A DNA stretch of 64,000 bases from Chthoniobacterales bacterium (lineage in GTDB: Bacteria; Verrucomicrobiota; Verrucomicrobiia; Chthoniobacterales; Terrimicrobiaceae): the NCBI GenBank assembly GCA_014879575.1, contig JACSRU010000108.1, positions 1 to 64,000 of the forward strand, given 5' to 3'. A program made the position numbers and the translations under genes. This document shows, piece after piece, positions 18,891 through 27,653 of the stretch. The notes under the pieces were generated by a model that saw only the letters and a program-made list of their open reading frames with translations, did not search any database and was not told the DNA's origin. How positions within the stretch are numbered: position 1 is the stretch's first letter; each line of letters begins with the position of its first letter.

Positions 18891-19729
18891 AAACATTGAT
18901 TCTCGGCACACGGGGAAGCGATCTGGCACTTGTGCAGACGCGGGACGCAGCCTCCCGGATCGGGCGGGCATTTCCGGATCTGGTCCTGGAGGAGAAAATC
19001 ATCCGGACCACGGGAGACAAGCGCCTGGACGTCCGCCTCTCCTCGCCGGGGTCGCTCGACAAGGGGCTTTTCACCAAGGAACTCGAGGAGGCCCTGCTCG
19101 ACGGCTCGATCCATGCGGCAGTGCACAGCCTGAAGGATTTGCCCACCGGGCAGCCCCCCGGTTTGGTCGTCGCCGCCATCCTTGAAAGAGCCGACATGGC
19201 GGACGCCCTGGCTTCGAAGCATCCGGGCGGATGGCAGGGACTTCCCTCCGGCGCGACGGTCGCCACGTCGAGTCTTCGCCGCAAAAACCAAATGTTGCTC
19301 CTGCGCCCCGACCTGAACATCCGCGAGATCCGGGGAAACATTCCGACCCGCCTGCGCCGGATTCTGGAGAGTCCGGATTGGGATGCGCTGATTGTTGCAA
19401 AGGCGGCGCTGAACCGGCTTGGGATGGAGGTTGTTCCCGCCGGGCTGGAGGTGACGACCATTGAGGAAATGCTTCCCGCTCCCGGCCAGGGCGCAGTGGG
19501 TATCGAGTGCCGGGAATCGGACGGAGAGACCCGTTCGATCCTTTCAGCCATCCACCATGAGCCCACGGCCCGTTGCGTCACCGCCGAGCGGGAGTTGCTC
19601 AGTGGCCTCGGAGGGGGCTGCCACCTTCCGCTGGGCGCAAGAGCCACCCTCGACGAAGGCGGCAAACTTCACCTGCTGGCCGCCCTCTTCGAAAGCGACG
19701 GAATTCGCTGGCTTTCCCAAAAGACCTGA
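18887..19729 (+). CDS. hemC: Porphobilinogen deaminase (hydroxymethylbilane synthase)
   Basis: A 280-residue enzyme assembling hydroxymethylbilane from four porphobilinogens. The N-terminal GTRGSDLAL, the substrate loop HSLKDLPT and the arginine-rich TSSLRRKNQ are intact. The cofactor-bearing Cys is residue 245 in GGGCHLPLGA. Only about 35 residues follow it, roughly half the usual third domain, so domain 3 is short. It is the last gene of hemX-hemA-hemC and ends 3 bp from the convergent helicase gene. Confidence 0.94.
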   Translation: MKTLILGTRGSDLALVQTRDAASRIGRAFPDLVLEEKIIRTTGDKRLDVRLSSPGSLDKGLFTKELEEALLDGSIHAAVHSLKDLPTGQPPGLVVAAILERADMADALASKHPGGWQGLPSGATVATSSLRRKNQMLLLRPDLNIREIRGNIPTRLRRILESPDWDALIVAKAALNRLGMEVVPAGLEVTTIEEMLPAPGQGAVGIECRESDGETRSILSAIHHEPTARCVTAERELLSGLGGGCHLPLGARATLDEGGKLHLLAALFESDGIRWLSQKT

Positions 19730-19732
19730 ACC

Positions 19733-20953
19733 TCAGCGGCGGCGGCGGAAATTTTTCTGACGCCCGAAGCGGTTGCGTCCGTCCAGGCGCGGCTCCAGTT
19801 TTTTGGGCTGCGGACGCAGGGGAGCTTCGCCATTCGGCGGAACCTGAAATCCCTCGAGTTTGAGGCGGGCGATTTTTTGTCCGATGAAACGCTCGATGGC
19901 CGCAAGTTTTTTTCCTTCATCCGGGGTGATGAGGGTAAAGGCGTCCCCCGTCTGCAGGGCGCGTCCCGTCCGGCCGATCCGGTGGACATAGTCCTCCGGA
20001 TGTTGGGGAATGTCGTAGTTGATGACGTGACTGACCCCGGCGACATCAATGCCGCGCGCCGCGATGTCCGTCGCCACCATCACCTCGTATTTTCCCGATT
20101 TGAACCCCTGGAGTGCCTCGATGCGCTGGTTCTGCGAGCGATTCGCGTGGAGAACGGCAACGGAGTGGTTGTTGGCCCGCAACTTCTTTGCGATCTTGTC
20201 GGCACCGTGCTTGGTGCGGGAGAAAATAATGACGCTTTGGTAGTCGGTCGCCGTGAGGAGGGCGAGCAACATGTCGAATTTTCTGGTGGGCTCCACGGTA
20301 TAGATCCCGTGCTTCACGGTGGAGACGACCGAGGTGGAGGCTCCGATCTCGATGCGCACGGGCTCCCGTAGCGCAAAGGTGGCCAGTTCCGCGATCTCCG
20401 GCGGCAGGGTTGCGGAAAAGAACAACGTCTGCCGGTCCTTCGGGCACTTGGCAATGATCCGCCGCATGGGGGGGAGAAACCCGACGTCCAACATCCGATC
20501 CACCTCGTCCAGCACAAGAATTTCGATGTCCCTCAGCTGCAATGTCCCCTGCTGGAGGTGATCCTCCAACCGTCCCGGCGTGGCGACCACGATGTCCAGG
20601 CCTTCCCGGAGAGCGGTGCGCTGGGCACCATATCCCACTCCTCCGAAAATCGAGGCCACACGAATGTTGGTGAACCGCGCGAAATCCCGGATCGACGTCT
20701 CGACCTGCATGGCCAGCTCACGCGTGGGCTCGAGAATCAGGCACCGACACCGCCCGTGCGCTCCCAGCTTCTGGAGGGCGGGCAATCCGAACGCGGCCGT
20801 CTTTCCGGTGCCGGTTTGCGCGGAGGCGATGACATCCCGCCCCTCGAGGGCCGGCGGGATCGCCCGCAATTGGATGGGTGTCGGATCCTTGTAGCCCATG
20901 GCCTGGACGCCTTGCAGGATGGGCCTGGTCAGTCCAAGCTTGGAAAATGGCAT
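19733..20953 (-). CDS. DEAD-box ATP-dependent RNA helicase (RhlE-like)
   Basis: A 406-residue helicase with all core motifs: Q-motif (TPIQLRAIPPAL), Walker A SAQTGTGKTAA, PTRELA, TPGRLEDH, motif II as DEVD rather than DEAD, SATLP, VATDIAARGID and HRIGRTGRA. It ends in a basic tail rich in Arg, Asn and Phe (NRFGRQKNFRRRR), the kind that binds RNA. It should remodel RNA during ribosome assembly or decay. RhlE is the closest type by overall length and tail, but the exact subfamily is uncertain. Confidence 0.93.
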   Translation of the reverse strand: MPFSKLGLTRPILQGVQAMGYKDPTPIQLRAIPPALEGRDVIASAQTGTGKTAAFGLPALQKLGAHGRCRCLILEPTRELAMQVETSIRDFARFTNIRVASIFGGVGYGAQRTALREGLDIVVATPGRLEDHLQQGTLQLRDIEILVLDEVDRMLDVGFLPPMRRIIAKCPKDRQTLFFSATLPPEIAELATFALREPVRIEIGASTSVVSTVKHGIYTVEPTRKFDMLLALLTATDYQSVIIFSRTKHGADKIAKKLRANNHSVAVLHANRSQNQRIEALQGFKSGKYEVMVATDIAARGIDVAGVSHVINYDIPQHPEDYVHRIGRTGRALQTGDAFTLITPDEGKKLAAIERFIGQKIARLKLEGFQVPPNGEAPLRPQPKKLEPRLDGRNRFGRQKNFRRRR

Positions 20954-21036
20954 AGGCGGTGACCTTGGGGCGGCCTGGAGGGATTGTCAATCCGTTGCCA
21001 GAGAATGCCCCGCGTCCCGCCTGATGGCCCTCTGGC

Positions 21037-23247
21037 CTAACCGGCGACTTCCTTGTCCCAATCCGCATCCACGGCGGTGTAGCTCAGACAACTGATTTCT
21101 TCGAGGGACGTGTTGCCGTTGAGCACTTGTTGAAGGCCTTCCTGGTAAAGCGTGCGCACGCCTTTTTTGAAGGCGAGCTTGCGCATCTCACTTTGCGGGG
21201 CATTCCGCGAAATCAGATCCGCGAGGGCGTTATCCGACGGACACATTTCCATGAGAGCCATGCGTCCGGTGTAGCCGGCTTCGTGGCACTCCGGGCACCC
21301 GTGCTTTTCATAAATGAACTGGGTTTCCGGCGGGATGGCCACTCGGTTGGTGTCAAAAATGGCGCGAATTTCCGCGGTGAGCGGCGCGGGATGCTTGCAA
21401 TACGTGCAAAGCCGCCGGACCAGTCGCTGGGCCTGCGAGAGCGCAAGCGAGTCCGCCAGCAGATAGGGCGGAATACCCATGGAAATCAGACGGCTGACCG
21501 CGCGCAGCGAGTCGTTGGCATGCAGGGTGGTCAGCACGAGGTGTCCGGTCAACGCCGCATTCACCGCCGAGTTTGCCGTCTCCTGGTCGCGGCACTCGCC
21601 GATGAGGATCACATCCGGGTCCGCGCGCATGAGCCGCCGAAGGCCTTCGGCAAAATCAATCCCATTGATCGGATCGGTCTGGGTCTGGTTGAGTCCCTCG
21701 ACCTCGTATTCGATCGGATCCTCGATGGTCTGGATGTTGATGTTGTCGGCATTTACGCTGTTGAGGAGCGCGTAGAGGGTGGAGGTTTTTCCGCTGCCCG
21801 TGGGACCAGTCACGAGGATGAGTCCCTGGTCCCGGCCCATCGCCTCTCCGAGCGTCGCGATTTGCCTCGGCGACAAGTTCAGTTCGCTGAGCTTTCGCAC
21901 GCCGTCCTGGCGGTCCAAAAATCGGATCGTGATTTTCTGGAGATCCTTGCGGCAGGGGATGGCCGAGACCCGGCAGTCCACGCGCCGTTTTCCCAGGGTG
22001 AGCGAGAAGCGTCCGTCCTGCGCGTCCTGGCGTCGCTGCCCCATGTTCGAATAGTTTTTGATGAGGCTGACGAAGCGGGCGAGTTGCTCCTCCGGGCAGG
22101 AATGGATGACCTTCAACTCGCCATCAATCCGGGCCCGGAAGCGGGCGGTATTGAAGTATTTTTCGATGTGCAGGTCGCTTGCCCGCCCGGTGATGGCCCG
22201 ATACAGCACCCAATGAACGACCTGCTCGGGAGTGGCATTGATGCTGGAGGGGTTGATGCGCTGAATTTCCTGAACATCGATGTCAACGATGTTTGCGACA
22301 TCCGAGTAGGTAAGATCCTGGTCCTCGGCAGCCGCGCTCGTCGCCACCGAACGACTGCGGTCGCGGTTGATTGCCGCAATGATCGCCTCCTTTTCCCCAA
22401 GAACCGTCCGGAAGACCATCGGATCGTTGCCGCCGGAGAGCCACTCGTCCTCGAATCCAAAATTTTCCTTTTCCGCCGAGAGCAGGAAGACCGTCTTCAC
22501 CCCGCAGTGCAGGGGATAAACCGCGTGCTTTTCCAGCAGAGCCTCCGGAAAGAGGTTTTGCGGCGTCGCATGCTCGGCATTGAAGCAGGCCTCCCCGGTC
22601 GAGAGGTAGCGCAACGCGAGACCGTATTGGCTGGGAAGCGTTTTGATTGATGCAAGCGCATCCACCGTGATGCCCGCGATCTCGCCCTTTGCCCGCTCCA
22701 ATTTGGAGCGAATTTCATTCTCCAGCGGATATTCCTCCAGGAGCCATCCCAGCGCACTCTCCGGACGCCCGTCCTTCAGAAGGGGTTTGGAAAATTGCAA
22801 TGGGGACTTGGCCTCGAGCGGTTGGATTTCCAGGCGCCCCAAAAAATCCCTCTGCAAAATGGCATACTTGGACTGGGGGATCAGGACCGGGATGATCAGC
22901 TCGACCGGAATATCCCAGAGTTGCGTGCAGGCCGGATTGTAATGCGCGCACAACATGAGGGGCCCCAGCGTCCCGAAGGGGATCCATTTTTCTGTTTCCG
23001 GGTCGCCGGCTTGCGGAGCAAGCCGGCGAAAAGCATCCTCCGCGCGCGTCGAGCACTTTGCGCGAACAGGGTCAAAAGGCAGAATCCCAAATTTTCTGGC
23101 GAGCCACTCGAGAGCCTCCTCCTGGTCAACGCCATTATTCTGGGCCAGATGATGATGCAGATCGACGACTTCTTCGGGCATCTGGCCGGTGTCAATGTTG
23201 CCCTCCTTGAGAACCGCGCAGAGTTCCGCCCAGTCTTTCGTCGTCAT
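21037..23247 (-). CDS. Type II secretion / type IV pilus assembly ATPase (GspE/PilB family)
   Basis: A 736-residue ATPase. An N-terminal domain of about 300 residues is followed by the core: SDLHIEKY, Walker [16 protein letters not shown], the Asp box and Walker B region ending LIGECRDQETA (Cys where Ile is usual), and the His box TLHANDSL. A C-terminal zinc element has four Cys (CTYCKH ... CPEC). It powers pseudopilus or pilus extension from the cytoplasm. It overlaps the pseudopilin gene upstream by 4 bp and is the last gene of a four-gene operon. No GspF/PilC platform, secretin or prepilin peptidase is nearby. Confidence 0.92.
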   Translation of the reverse strand: MTTKDWAELCAVLKEGNIDTGQMPEEVVDLHHHLAQNNGVDQEEALEWLARKFGILPFDPVRAKCSTRAEDAFRRLAPQAGDPETEKWIPFGTLGPLMLCAHYNPACTQLWDIPVELIIPVLIPQSKYAILQRDFLGRLEIQPLEAKSPLQFSKPLLKDGRPESALGWLLEEYPLENEIRSKLERAKGEIAGITVDALASIKTLPSQYGLALRYLSTGEACFNAEHATPQNLFPEALLEKHAVYPLHCGVKTVFLLSAEKENFGFEDEWLSGGNDPMVFRTVLGEKEAIIAAINRDRSRSVATSAAAEDQDLTYSDVANIVDIDVQEIQRINPSSINATPEQVVHWVLYRAITGRASDLHIEKYFNTARFRARIDGELKVIHSCPEEQLARFVSLIKNYSNMGQRRQDAQDGRFSLTLGKRRVDCRVSAIPCRKDLQKITIRFLDRQDGVRKLSELNLSPRQIATLGEAMGRDQGLILVTGPTGSGKTSTLYALLNSVNADNINIQTIEDPIEYEVEGLNQTQTDPINGIDFAEGLRRLMRADPDVILIGECRDQETANSAVNAALTGHLVLTTLHANDSLRAVSRLISMGIPPYLLADSLALSQAQRLVRRLCTYCKHPAPLTAEIRAIFDTNRVAIPPETQFIYEKHGCPECHEAGYTGRMALMEMCPSDNALADLISRNAPQSEMRKLAFKKGVRTLYQEGLQQVLNGNTSLEEISCLSYTAVDADWDKEVAG

Positions 23248-23756
23248 GGCTGGGGAGGGATTGGCGTGTTGGTCGGGCTGGCGGATACGGCACCCATCAT
23301 TTTCATCAGATCCAATCCTGTGCCATTTGTGCCGGGCACAACAATCTCAAACATTCTCCCGTTCCAGCGGGCGCGGTAGGTGTTTGTGCCGCTGGTGGCC
23401 ACGAACGCGGCGTTCTCGGGAAGATACGGGGAGCCGGGCGTGGGATTTGTGGCCGCCCGATACCGCAGCGAGTCAAAAATCTTTTGTTCGTCATCGCTTC
23501 CGGAAGCGGCGGCGAGCACAAGTTCCCAATTCGATTGGTTGAAGTTGAGCACGGCTCCGTTGAGGACGTTGAGGTTTCGTCGGGCCACTTCCTGGTTTGA
23601 AGACGAAAAAACACCGATGATCGCGGGAATCCCAATGCCGGCAATGATGGCGAGCACGGCAATGACCACCAGCAATTCTGTCAGAGAAAATCCTGCGACC
23701 GAGAACTGCCGACACCTCCCGAATCCCGGATCCCGCATGACAGGGGAGTCCGCCAT
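23244..23756 (-). CDS. Type II/IV pseudopilin, Thr/Asn-rich
   Basis: A 170-residue prepilin-like protein with a 21-residue basic leader. The cleavage motif is G-FSLTELLVV, and a hydrophobic alpha-1 helix (AVLAIIAGIGIPAIIG) follows. The globular part is rich in Asn, Thr and Pro, including PNTPIPPQP at the end. The +5 Glu needed for methylation and assembly is present. It lies between the second pseudopilin and the ATPase with 1-4 bp overlaps, so all are one operon. It may be a minor pilin or a T2SS pseudopilin; no family-specific loop is recognised. Confidence 0.85.
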   Translation of the reverse strand: MADSPVMRDPGFGRCRQFSVAGFSLTELLVVIAVLAIIAGIGIPAIIGVFSSSNQEVARRNLNVLNGAVLNFNQSNWELVLAAASGSDDEQKIFDSLRYRAATNPTPGSPYLPENAAFVATSGTNTYRARWNGRMFEIVVPGTNGTGLDLMKMMGAVSASPTNTPIPPQP

Positions 23757-24175
23757 CAGTAGGGAATATTGGTGCTGCCCGGACCGCTGAGCCGCACCTT
23801 TGTTGTGAGCGGACTGATTGCTGTGGGAAGTGTGTTGGTGTAGCCTGCGGGGGTAAACGCCGTGAGGTTCGTTTCCGCAAAAGCGATATAGGGCGCGATG
23901 AGCAGGTAGCGCGCACTGTCATTCCCGGCACCAGACCAGTTGCTCTGGGCGGTGTTTGTTCCGAGGGCCTGGACATAGGCGGCGATCGCCATGTTGAGAG
24001 CCTCCGCACGGGCCCGGGCCAGATTTTCCTCCGCATCCTGCTTGACCCGCACGATGTTGGGAACGGCAAGAAACGTGATGATTCCGATGATTGTGATGGC
24101 TGCCAGAACCTCCACGAGGGAAAACGCCGGGTGGGGTTTGGGGATCGGATGGATTTTGAGTGCTTCCGGATTCAT
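23756..24175 (-). CDS. Type II/IV pseudopilin with A-F cleavage site
   Basis: A 139-residue prepilin-like protein. The leader (about 17 residues, His/Pro/Lys-rich) ends at HPA-FSLVEVLAAITIIG, so the residue before the cleavage site is Ala instead of the usual Gly. This is tolerated in some prepilins. The +5 Glu is present, and a coiled region follows the hydrophobic helix (RVKQDAEENLARARAEAL). The rest is Thr/Asn-rich. Its stop overlaps the next start by 1 bp (TGATG). It is the second of three pseudopilins in the operon. Confidence 0.83.
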   Translation of the reverse strand: MNPEALKIHPIPKPHPAFSLVEVLAAITIIGIITFLAVPNIVRVKQDAEENLARARAEALNMAIAAYVQALGTNTAQSNWSGAGNDSARYLLIAPYIAFAETNLTAFTPAGYTNTLPTAISPLTTKVRLSGPGSTNIPY

Positions 24176-24204
24176 GGGGATGGGAGTGCGGGTGTCGCCG
24201 ACGA

Positions 24205-24669
24205 TCAGTTCGTATGCCAGCCGACGACGGGATAGTTGGTTGTGTTCCAGGAGGAAAATTCCAAGTGGACGCCAATCCTTGACATCGCGTCGCTTTTGAT
24301 CTGTGAGGACGACGAAAAATTCGTCAGGTGGCTGTAGGTTTCCGAGTGCAGATAGTTGGTGAGCAGGCCCAGTTTCGCAAGCGATGTGCTGGCCGCGTTG
24401 TAGGTCGTCCGCGCACTCAGCAGGGTGTTTGTGCCGCTGGAGTTTGCGGAGACCCAGGAGTTCAGGGCATCCTGCACGGTGATCTGCTGTTGCCGTGCCA
24501 CCACCCGCCAGGCATCCCGTGAGGCATTTACCACGGAGGTGATGATGAGGGTGCTCAGAATTCCAATGATCGCGATGACGAGCAGCAACTCGATCAGCGA
24601 AAACCCCTGCCTCCTCTGGAATCGCAAAGGCAGGGGGACGGAACCGCGCAACAAATCACAGGGCCACAT
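24205..24669 (-). CDS. Type II/IV pseudopilin
   Basis: A 154-residue prepilin-like protein. The leader of about 22 residues ends in RRQG-FSLIELLLVIAIIG, a canonical prepilin peptidase site with +5 Glu. The remainder is Ser/Thr/Asn-rich, with a coiled stretch after the hydrophobic helix. It is the first gene of the pseudopilin-ATPase operon and starts 44 bp after the end of the fucose-salvage gene on the same strand. I see no intrinsic terminator in that gap. Confidence 0.83.
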   Translation of the reverse strand: MWPCDLLRGSVPLPLRFQRRQGFSLIELLLVIAIIGILSTLIITSVVNASRDAWRVVARQQQITVQDALNSWVSANSSGTNTLLSARTTYNAASTSLAKLGLLTNYLHSETYSHLTNFSSSSQIKSDAMSRIGVHLEFSSWNTTNYPVVGWHTN

Positions 24670-24713
24670 GGCAGAAAGCTAACACGCGTTTCCAAAAAAT
24701 CCCAACCGAAATC

Positions 24714-27569
24714 TCAGCTCCTCGTAATCTGTAACCCCGTCTGCGACACGGAGAAATCCACAAACCGGGCGCGGGGATTTGGCGGATACAACGTCAGTTG
24801 CTGACGCACCCGGTTGCCGGATTCCTCGTCTTTGGAGAGGATCAACATATACCCCCCGCCTCCCGCGCCAAGCAACTTGACCCCGTCGGTCCAATCGCTG
24901 ATCGAGCGGATGATCGCTGCGATTTCCGGCGGGCTGGTTCCCTTGTCAAGCGACTCGTTCAGCAGACGGCTCTCATTCACAACGCGGCAGAGCGACGACC
25001 ACGACTCACGCTGGATTGCCTGATAAGCCGCCAGCGCGTGATCGCGGATGGCAAACAGTTTCTCCATGTGGGAAGAGTTGTTGAGCAACATTCCCCGGAC
25101 GATCTCCTGGAGAATGGTCCGCGCGACGCGGGTGATTCCCGTGTAGTAGAGCAAAGCCATGCGGTTGGCCGTTTGGGAGGCGAAGAGGTGTTCGGGGAGC
25201 CAGCGCACGAGCGGTTTTTGATCGAGGCCGGGAGCGGTTTCGACGAGTTTGATGCCATGGTAGATGCCGCCCGCCTGATCCTGCCAGCCGCCCCCCGAGG
25301 TCAGCATTTGTTCGACAGCCAGGGTTTTCCGGAAGAGATCCTCCTGGTCCCAGGCGAGGCCACCGGTTGCACCCAGTGCGGCAAGAAGGGTGGCCGCGAG
25401 CACGCTGCTGGTGCCGAGTCCGGAGCCTTTGGGCGTCGCGGCGAGAAGGGTGACTTCGATGCCCCCGCCAAAATTTTTTAGGAGATTGGCGAGCGAGGAG
25501 GGGGGATTTTTGTGAAAACGCGGGTGAAATCCCGCGATGCAAAAGGCGGCCTTGGCCAGGGAAAATTCCCCGCTGAGGTTCGCGTGGGCTTCGAGTTCCT
25601 CGAAGGAACGGATCACCTGCTGGGCGCCGAGATCAATCGAACGGATGACAAGGTGGGGTTCCTGGCAGATGCGCACAAAAACCTGCACGGGCGCCTGGCC
25701 GTTGAGATTTGCGCCAAGGTTAACAACCGCTCCGCCATGTTTGAGACAAAAAGGCGGCGTATCACTCCAGCCGCCGGCGAGATCCAGCCGGATCGGTGCC
25801 CGGGCCCAAAGGATTTGATCCTCGATCAGAGAGTTGTGGGGCTCGACCTTTCCGCACGATGTGACAATACGGTCTGCAAGGATTGCGAACGCCTTTTTTT
25901 CGGAGTCCGCACCATCCTCCCCGCGCGCGCGAAGCACGGCGGATGTGAAGGCGTGATCGTGCATGGACTCGATGGCATTCTCCCTTGAGGGATCCGGTTC
26001 CGGGACCGGATGGGAGGCCTGCGCGTAAAGCTGGGCCGCATTTTCGAGATCAATCCGGTAAAAGGGGTTCTCCGATCGGTGCTCCCAGAATTGCCACACG
26101 GCTTTTGCGGAAAATTCCTTTCTCTGCCGGAAAAGCCGCCCCAGGTGGACTTCTTCACCAAGTTCCTTTGCGCTGAAGCGTGGTGCCGCGAGCCATTTTT
26201 CCCGGGCGTCTTCTTCGTCCGAACCGTGGAGAAGCCATGTGATCCAATCGGAATCCGGCGCGCTTACCGCCGCGAACAACCTGGCCTCCTGGATGTCGGT
26301 CTCGGAATCCAGTCCGGCTTGCGCCAGGGAAATCCCCCGTTTTTCAAACCAGTCCATCGCCGGTTCGCCCATCCAGAGCGCCTCGCGAAGCGACCCGGAA
26401 AAGACATCGTCAAACCCATACGCACGGACGACATAATTTTCCTCACCGACGGGGACACAGTCCAGGCACTGCCCCGGGCGCAGCACAAACGTCCAGTTGC
26501 CCGCCGGGAGGCCCGTGAGGGCGTTCTCGTGCGCAGGTAAAAAATCCGCGGGAAGCGAGCAATTCTCGATCCAAAGCATTTTGTTTTCCGGAGAGCGGCG
26601 GGAGAATGCGAAATCCGAGTTCAGGACATACATGTCCGGATGCGGTTTTCTCCAGAGGGTGCTTTGGCCGCTTCGGCCCGACCCGCAGTTTTGGAGGGCG
26701 GAAAGCGACTCAATGATCTGGCGGGTTGTGCCAAAATGGAAAAATCCGGCATTCTCGAGGACGATGACCCTTGCTCCCAGGCCGCTGATCATCGGGTCGG
26801 GCAGAAAGGGTGTCGCCCCAATGGCCGGCCCGAACTCCGAATACAACTCGTAGGGTGAAACCTGACCGTTCGGGGACGCATCTCCCGTCCACCCACACCG
26901 ACCCATCAATGCCTCGGTGGCCCGTTGGCTCAGGAGCCAGAGGCCGGTGTCCACGAAGAAGGCATGCGTCGGAGCCAACTCGCGGACTTTGTCCGCCGTC
27001 GGCTTCTGGATAAAAAAGGAAATCTCGCCGGACGAATCCCTGGGGGAGAAAAAGACCCCGAAGTCCGCCGCGATTTCCGGGCTCACCGCCATTCCAAACC
27101 CCACGACATCGGCGGAAGGGATTGCCGGGAGGGTGTCCGGAATTTTGAGAAACACATCCCCGCTGGCGATGAGAACCCGCGCCGTCTCGGGAGAGTGATC
27201 CAGGATGCGCGTGTAGTCATCCGACTGCATATCCAGAAGCGTCTGATCCAGTCGCTGTCCGTGCGCCCAGCGCATCACGGGAACAGGCATCAGGACTTTG
27301 CCGGTTGCGCCATAGGCGGGAAGCCGCCGACTCTGACCACCGGCCAGTATGGCCAGCTTTTTTGATTTTCCGAGCCAGGAGTGAAATCCCATGCCGTCGT
27401 GCGCGGCGGCCTCGGCGAGCAGGTGAGCCGCCCCGCCACCGGAACCCAGTTTTTGTCCGGCAGGATCACTGGAAACAAACCACCGATACGAGGACTCCGG
27501 GAAAAGCCGGTGAAAGTTCGAAGCCATTGCCGGAGGCAACGAGAGGAGGTGTTGGACAGCGGGAGGCAT
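24714..27569 (-). CDS. fkp: Bifunctional L-fucokinase / GDP-fucose pyrophosphorylase (FKP type)
   Basis: A 951-residue protein, almost exactly the length of the Bacteroides enzyme (949). The N-terminal half has a nucleotidyltransferase motif (LAGGQSRRLPAYGATGK) and resembles fucose-1-phosphate guanylyltransferase. The C-terminal part (from about residue 580) is a GHMP kinase with RAPIRLDLAGGWSDTPPFC, the ATP-binding PKGSGLGTSSVLAA and a late GAGGGGYML motif. Together they convert L-fucose to GDP-L-fucose for surface glycans. The frame stays open to 28175, but that extension lies antisense to the next gene, so ATG 27569 is used. It is divergent from a glycosyltransferase gene across 84 bp. Confidence 0.9.
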   Translation of the reverse strand: MPPAVQHLLSLPPAMASNFHRLFPESSYRWFVSSDPAGQKLGSGGGAAHLLAEAAAHDGMGFHSWLGKSKKLAILAGGQSRRLPAYGATGKVLMPVPVMRWAHGQRLDQTLLDMQSDDYTRILDHSPETARVLIASGDVFLKIPDTLPAIPSADVVGFGMAVSPEIAADFGVFFSPRDSSGEISFFIQKPTADKVRELAPTHAFFVDTGLWLLSQRATEALMGRCGWTGDASPNGQVSPYELYSEFGPAIGATPFLPDPMISGLGARVIVLENAGFFHFGTTRQIIESLSALQNCGSGRSGQSTLWRKPHPDMYVLNSDFAFSRRSPENKMLWIENCSLPADFLPAHENALTGLPAGNWTFVLRPGQCLDCVPVGEENYVVRAYGFDDVFSGSLREALWMGEPAMDWFEKRGISLAQAGLDSETDIQEARLFAAVSAPDSDWITWLLHGSDEEDAREKWLAAPRFSAKELGEEVHLGRLFRQRKEFSAKAVWQFWEHRSENPFYRIDLENAAQLYAQASHPVPEPDPSRENAIESMHDHAFTSAVLRARGEDGADSEKKAFAILADRIVTSCGKVEPHNSLIEDQILWARAPIRLDLAGGWSDTPPFCLKHGGAVVNLGANLNGQAPVQVFVRICQEPHLVIRSIDLGAQQVIRSFEELEAHANLSGEFSLAKAAFCIAGFHPRFHKNPPSSLANLLKNFGGGIEVTLLAATPKGSGLGTSSVLAATLLAALGATGGLAWDQEDLFRKTLAVEQMLTSGGGWQDQAGGIYHGIKLVETAPGLDQKPLVRWLPEHLFASQTANRMALLYYTGITRVARTILQEIVRGMLLNNSSHMEKLFAIRDHALAAYQAIQRESWSSLCRVVNESRLLNESLDKGTSPPEIAAIIRSISDWTDGVKLLGAGGGGYMLILSKDEESGNRVRQQLTLYPPNPRARFVDFSVSQTGLQITRS

Positions 27570-27653
27570 CGCCGGAGACTGGGCATTTTCTCCGCAAAAG
27601 TCAGTTTCATTATTTTTAATGGATCGCGGAGATTTTCCTGCCAACACTTCCGG

